In this document: piece after piece, positions 5,725 through 5,818 of the stretch
How the letters are laid out: every line of letters starts with the position of its first letter
Numbering within the stretch: the first letter of the stretch is position 1
NCBI GenBank assembly: GCA_002354805.1
Contig: DEMH01000012.1
Coordinates: forward strand, 199,391 to 205,208
From: Gammaproteobacteria bacterium UBA2675
Lineage (GTDB): Bacteria; Pseudomonadota; Gammaproteobacteria; Pseudomonadales; Pseudohongiellaceae
DNA length: 5,818 bases
Direction: 5' to 3'
Translations under genes and position numbers: made by a program
Notes under the pieces: model-generated
The model's input: the letters and a program-made list of their open reading frames with translations, nothing else
Told to the model about the DNA's origin: nothing
Databases searched by the model: none

Positions 5725-5818
5725 ACGTACAGGATGTACTAGTGCCGCGGAGGGCAGGACGCCCGAGAGCGGCCGACGCATGTGCAGGATGTACTAGTGC
5801 CGCGGAGGGCAGGACGCC
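5721..5818 (+). repeat. Tandem 54-55 bp repeat with paired CAGGA(T/C)G hairpins (runs off the window)
   Basis: Copy 1 starts at 5721 and copy 2 at 5775, both with GACG; copy 2 is cut by the window end. Bases 5730-5763 and 5785-5818 are identical over 34 nt. Each copy has hairpin 1, GTAC-AGGAT-GTAC (5727-5739); in copy 2 this is GTGC-AGGAT-GTAC (5782-5794), where the changed base still forms a G-U pair. Hairpin 2 is GGGC-AGGAC-GCCC (5752-5764). In copy 1 an outer stem GCCGC (5744-5748) with GCGGC (5769-5773) encloses hairpin 2. All four loops read C-AGGA(T/C)-G. No open frame suggests a protein. The copy 2 change keeps pairing, which hints that the structure is what matters. Confidence 0.85.

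Noticed and set aside
5725..5741. Anticodon arm of tRNA-Leu continuing through GTA-CAGGATG-TAC
   Set aside because: The seven-base loop would have A at position 33 where U is required. The stem is only 3 bp, and no variable arm, T-arm or 3' acceptor strand follows.
5730..5818. CRISPR array (34-nt identical repeats with a 21-nt spacer)
   Set aside because: The intervening 21 nt are too short for a spacer and part of them (GCGGC at 5769-5773) pairs with the repeat itself. The repeat contains two separate hairpins, and no cas gene is present in the window.
5700..5818. Group I intron in tRNA-Leu
   Set aside because: Known bacterial tRNA-Leu introns sit in the anticodon loop. Here the break is in the D-stem and what follows is a tandem repeat with no intron core elements visible.

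Overview
The window looks like a gammaproteobacterial chromosome, probably an aquatic member of the Cellvibrionales/Pseudomonadales/Oceanospirillales side. The evidence is the order uvrC, pgsA, tRNA-Gly(GCC), tRNA-Cys(GCA), which matches the uvrC-pgsA-glyW-cysT-leuZ block of Escherichia coli, together with sigma70-like promoters, CCA-encoding tRNAs and a Gram-negative outer-membrane protein. The genus cannot be read from this sequence.

Layout. Positions 1-489 hold the C-terminal end of UvrC (nucleotide excision repair), followed by pgsA (539-1084, phosphatidylglycerol synthesis). A strong stable-RNA promoter (1113-1140) then drives tRNA-Gly (1188-1263) and tRNA-Cys (1326-1399). After this core block comes an accessory stretch of about 4.3 kb. 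It holds an exported class A beta-lactamase-like serine hydrolase (1494-2417), a convergent 754-aa DUF5916/CBM9-like outer-membrane protein (4722-2458, minus strand), a decayed C-terminal remnant of a second copy of the serine hydrolase (about 4854-5040), and a YefM/YoeB toxin-antitoxin pair (5126-5628) with its own promoter/operator.

At 5700 the expected third tRNA of the block, tRNA-Leu, begins behind its own promoter. Only its first 25 bases are present. Within the D-stem the sequence switches into a tandem repeat of about 54-55 bp that runs off the end of the window. Each unit carries two short hairpins whose loops read C-AGGAT-G and C-AGGAC-G. This is the motif repeated in the loops of the CsrB-type RNAs that titrate CsrA/RsmA.

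How the parts relate. uvrC, pgsA and the tRNAs are housekeeping genes. The 4.3 kb between tRNA-Cys and tRNA-Leu looks like accessory DNA that separated a conserved tRNA cluster, with a toxin-antitoxin pair that could stabilise it and a broken duplicate that records rearrangement. The least ordinary feature is the loop-motif repeat array fused to the 5' half of tRNA-Leu. It could be a repeat family, a sponge-like RNA or an assembly junction, and the window is too short to decide.
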